DNA of 24,044 nt, taken from the NCBI GenBank assembly GCA_004151065.3, contig NWUY0300017115.1, positions 21,228-45,271 on the forward strand, in the 5' to 3' direction. Source of the DNA: Larix sibirica. Taxonomy: Eukaryota; Streptophyta; Pinopsida; Pinales; Pinaceae. The notes under the pieces were generated by a model. That model was not told where the DNA came from. It saw nothing but the letters and a program-made list of their open reading frames with translations, and made no database searches. Both the position numbers and the translations under genes were made by a program. Shown one piece after another: positions 21,304 to 24,044 of the stretch (positions are counted from its first letter, which is position 1; each line of letters begins with the position of its first letter).

Positions 21304-21769
21304 TTTTCTCATAGCATCGCGGTGAGCTTGTCCTCACAGGACATTTCAGGGTAGAAAAAGTGTTTTTTTCCTCTCTGTTCATCCATGGCCATTTTCTTCA
21401 ACAGGAAGTCCACGCTACAAAAATTCTCTATCACCCCTGTACACAAATAAGACAAAAACCTAAATTTAACAACATGATATCTTGGCCCATAAAAATCTCA
21501 AAAACTATTTCCATCATAGACTTCAAGAAAAAACTAGGTTTTCGGCCATAAAGGAATAATAACAAGAGAAAAAAAATTATTGATTCATTCCTTGTACGTG
21601 CATATGGCTATTCCAGGACCCAGAGATCATTTGCAGAGGTAGCATGTAGCATGAAAATCTATAGCGGGAGTGGTGTACTGGAAACTACGTTGTTGTAAAC
21701 AACTGAGGCGGGACACAAAAGTATTGGATTTTAATACTTGGAGCCCCCACCATTGGTTGCAGGATATTT

Positions 21770-21972
21770 ACGCACAGACGTTGGACAACAGGATGGTCTA
21801 CTATGCATAAAACGTCGAACAACAGTATGGGACAGACTGGGACACGTAGCCACAAGACGTTCTACTGCGCATAAAACGCCGGACAGCAGGATGGGACAGA
21901 CTGGGACACGCGGTTGGTGAAACCCCGCACCACATTACAAGGGATAATTTTATAACCAAACCATTGCAAGAG
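21770..21972. repeat. degenerate tandem repeat, 64-bp period, with a tail segment
   Basis: Units starting TCTACT(A/G)(T/C)GCATAAAACG begin at 21797 and 21861 (period 64 bp), each with GGGACAGACTGGGACACG; a shorter related piece precedes them at about 21770-21796. The second unit is followed by a tail (ACCCCGC...TATAACCAAA, about 21911-21972) that recurs 240 bp further on. The region is GC-richer than its surroundings. Confidence 0.75.
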
Positions 21973-22099
21973 GCCCGTTACTTCCTTCCCTCTGGACCAA
22001 GAGCACAGCTCTCGTGGCCCCCTTCCCAACCACCTTCAGAACCTCCAGCTCTTTCATCACCAACTCCATTAATTTCTCGTTCCCAGACCTCATGTCATC

Positions 22100-22210
22100 G
22101 GACAGAACACACAAAATGCCGGAAAAAGGATAGGACGGATGGGGACATGCGGCGGCCTACACCCCGCGACAAATTACGAGGAAAGAATTATAACCAAAAC
22201 ATTGCAAAAC
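22100..22210. repeat. diverged dispersed copy of the 64-bp unit plus tail
   Basis: Reads ACACAAAATGCCGGA, then GGACGGATGGGGACATGCGG, then CACCCCGCGACAAATTACGA and TATAACCAAAACATTGCAA, in the same order as 21861-21972. It shows that unit and tail were duplicated together. The 128 bp in between (21973-22099) is pyrimidine-rich and unrelated. Confidence 0.7.
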
Positions 22211-22216
22211 TTTGTA

Positions 22217-23180
22217 AAATAAAACAATTGTGAATTGTACGGCTAGACTAATATGTCCGAAATGGAAACAAGATGTCATGGATATAATAACCATGATCAC
22301 AAAAGCATAAGAACTCTGATTTTCTGATTTTTATAATAATTACAAGAATGTTAAAATCAATGAAATATTTAATTGTTTAATGAATGGTAAAGTGGTTTTA
22401 ATTTTTTTAATATCAAATTAATAACATTTTCAATCATATGCATTATAGAGCCAATTTGCATTGTGTTTAAGATTCCAAGCCTTGATGTATGATTTTTTAT
22501 GATGTAAAAGGCACAAGGTCGTTCCTATAATTGTATACATTTAGATAGATTGGGTTAAATGCAGAAGAATTAAAGGTAACATGAAGGTTTCAGTGTATTT
22601 TCCTTGGAAGAGCGTGGAGAATACTAGCATTAGAAATTTAGTGTATGGGTTAATTTTCCATGTTTTCTTCAAAAATTAATTTATCAATTTTCATTTTTAG
22701 TCCCTGCCGTAGGCAGCGACTATATGTTCCACCTTTTACAATTAGTTTGAGATCAATTTATTGAAAAGCACAATGTTTATTAAGGTTAGTCAAAATAATG
22801 TTATTTTCCACTTTTCTTTATTAGGTTTTTTCTTGATGATCACTGGATTAAAGCTATTGATTATAAATTTTTTATCATTGCACGGAATACAAAAGATTGA
22901 AAAAAAGTTAAAAAAAACCATTTGCATAGTATTACTTACCAAATTTTTAGAAATATTTATACAGTGGTGGATTGTCATTCCATTTGCAATGACCCTGTCA
23001 GCAATCTATGCACTGTCATTTGGTTTTTCTTCCTCTTGAAGCTATCTTAAAATATCTTCTTTAATATTCCATTAAAAAATATAATGATTTAATATTAGGG
23101 TAGTTGGGCTCGTATTTTCATTTCACTAGCAGGCACACACTTCAATTACTTGATTGTTGCAATTACAGAGGCCTACCCAA
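22217..23180. other. AT-rich stretch, no gene seen
   Basis: A 92-codon frame at 22761-23039 is rich in Ile, Leu, Phe and Lys because the DNA is T/A-rich; it has no family motif and an equally open frame lies opposite. The one distinct object is the hairpin at 22698-22722. Confidence 0.5.
22698..22722. repeat. compact inverted repeat (hairpin)
   Basis: TAGTC-C-CTGCC-GTA-GGCAG-C-GACTA: two 5-bp stems separated by one C/C mismatch, with a 3-base loop. It is GC-rich inside AT-rich DNA. No T-run follows it, and its role is unknown. Confidence 0.6.
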
Positions 23181-23188
23181 GTCCTCAC

Positions 23189-23574
23189 GCATGGTGGTCA
23201 ATGTCTGCAATGGAGACGTGGGTGAGATTGAATATCTATTGATCTATTGTGATCTTCAACATGTTTAGCAGGTTAAGCTCATGGTGGTCACAATGGCTGG
23301 ATTGGATTGAATATATCTTGCTCAGTTGTGATCTTCAACATGTTCAGTAGCCTTATAGAGCAATTTCACCTATTAGCTACTTAAATTTCTCTTGAAAAAA
23401 TTTGAAATATGCAAGTTCCTGACAGCGCATGGTGATCACCATGGACATGTGGGTTGGATTGAATGTGTCTTGCTCAGTTGTGATCTTCAACATGTTCAGT
23501 AGTGTTACAAAGAAATTTCTCTTGACAACTACTTCAATTTATGGTAAAATAACTTGATATAGGGAAGTTCCTTC
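23189..23574. repeat. three degenerate tandem repeats of about 150 bp
   Basis: Copies start with CATGGTG(G/A)TCA at about 23189 (90 bp, truncated), 23279 (146 bp) and 23425 (150 bp). Shared blocks, in order, are GGATTGGATTGAATNTNTCTTG, TTGTGATCTTCAACATGTT and, in the last two, AATTTCTCTTGA and AAGTTCCT. Divergence between copies is high, so the array is old. Confidence 0.8.
23428..23443. repeat. perfect 16-bp palindrome
   Basis: CATGGTGATCACCATG equals its own reverse complement. It lies at the start of the third repeat unit; the other units have CATGGTGGTCA at this place and are not palindromic. Confidence 0.9.
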
Positions 23575-23868
23575 CCTCATCTTCTTTACGTTTATATATA
23601 TATATGGACGGAAGTAGAAGACAAGTGCTATAAAATATTATGTTCCCTCCATATTTCAAGGAATTTTTTACAAGTAATTAGGTTTTTCAAATTTATGCAT
23701 CAGATACCCAAATTCAAGGGAAAAACATACCACGCAGGTAAAATATTTGACCTACGCAATAAATGAATATCTTTCTTTTTCTTTGCTTTAGAGTTGCGCT
23801 TCACTTAGCAAATACTTTTCTCTAATTATTTTTCCAAACACTTTTCTTCCCAAATTAGGTGCACGGAA
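23575..23868. other. AT-rich spacer between repeat arrays, no gene seen
   Basis: Contains a short TATATATATATA run near 23594-23604 and isolated pieces related to the following array (CCACGCAGGTAAA near 23731 and GACCTACGCAA near 23750). Confidence 0.5.
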
Positions 23869-24000
23869 ATTACCTACGCAATTCCACTTTTTACTGCGCG
23901 CAGGTTAACTGTGCATTTCTACATTTTACTGCATAAAGATTACCTGCGCATTTCCACTTTCTATTGCGCAAGTGAACTTTGCTGCGCAATTCTCTAACCT
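23869..24000. repeat. 35-bp minisatellite with GCGCA motifs
   Basis: Units at 23869-23903, 23904-23938 and 23939-23972 follow the pattern ATTACCTGCGCATTTC-CACTTTTTACTGCGCA, 34-35 bp each; a partial fourth begins at 23973. TGCGCA, a six-base palindrome, recurs in most units. The array runs towards the end of the window and may continue beyond it. Confidence 0.8.
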
Positions 24001-24044
24001 TGCGGAACTTGACTTGTATGAACTTCGTGCTTCACACAAATTTA

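Noticed and set aside
21964-22233. 89-codon plus-strand frame
   Set aside because: It runs through a repeat unit and its tail, so the frame is a by-product of repeat sequence.
22761-23039. 92-codon hydrophobic plus-strand frame
   Set aside because: The hydrophobicity comes from T-rich codons; an open frame also exists on the opposite strand; no motif or neighbour supports it.

Overview
This window looks like gene-poor plant nuclear DNA, AT-rich and filled with decayed LTR retrotransposons and degenerate repeats. The plant assignment rests on a tRNA-Asp-type primer binding site next to a 2.4-kb LTR, a Ty3/gypsy gag domain of plant type, TATA boxes of the CTATAAATAG form inside the LTRs, and no bacterial-style gene packing. 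The age of the main element and its missing pol would suit a large gymnosperm-like genome, but that is only a guess. No intact host gene can be supported.

The most important structural fact is that bases 33-7392 and 7394-14753 are the same 7,360-bp sequence, separated by a single N at 7393. The end of the left piece equals the start of the right piece, a dovetail overlap. By eye I found only 7 substitutions and no indels, and 4 of the 7 fall in the last 60 bp of the left piece. This is best read as two contigs (or two haplotype contigs) joined without merging their overlap. The real locus would then be about 16.7 kb, and everything listed in one copy is counted again in the other.

Layout: 1-51 is the C-terminal tail of a plus-strand Ty3/gypsy polyprotein with a polypurine tract, running into its 3' LTR (from 33, repeated from 7394; right edge not resolved). 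About 400-4,900 (repeated at 7,760-12,270) is AT-rich DNA with a (CT)n(CA)n microsatellite and short tandem repeats. The main object is a minus-strand element at 12274-19446: 5' LTR 17261-19446, primer binding site for tRNA-Asp at 17241-17257, a 627-codon gag-like frame (17045 down to 15165) interrupted by four stop codons but no frameshift, a short 3' internal region, and the 3' LTR at 12274-14684 (repeated at 4913-7323 by the overlap). No protease, reverse transcriptase, RNase H or integrase is present, so it is a gag-only, non-autonomous element of the LARD/TR-GAG kind. Its LTRs differ by roughly 8% in a stretch compared by eye.

Right of the element (19447-24044) there are two small unrecognised minus-strand open frames that may be a broken gene, a weak tRNA-like box A/box B pair, and three separate families of degenerate tandem repeats (21.8-22.2 kb, 23.2-23.6 kb, 23.87-24.0 kb).
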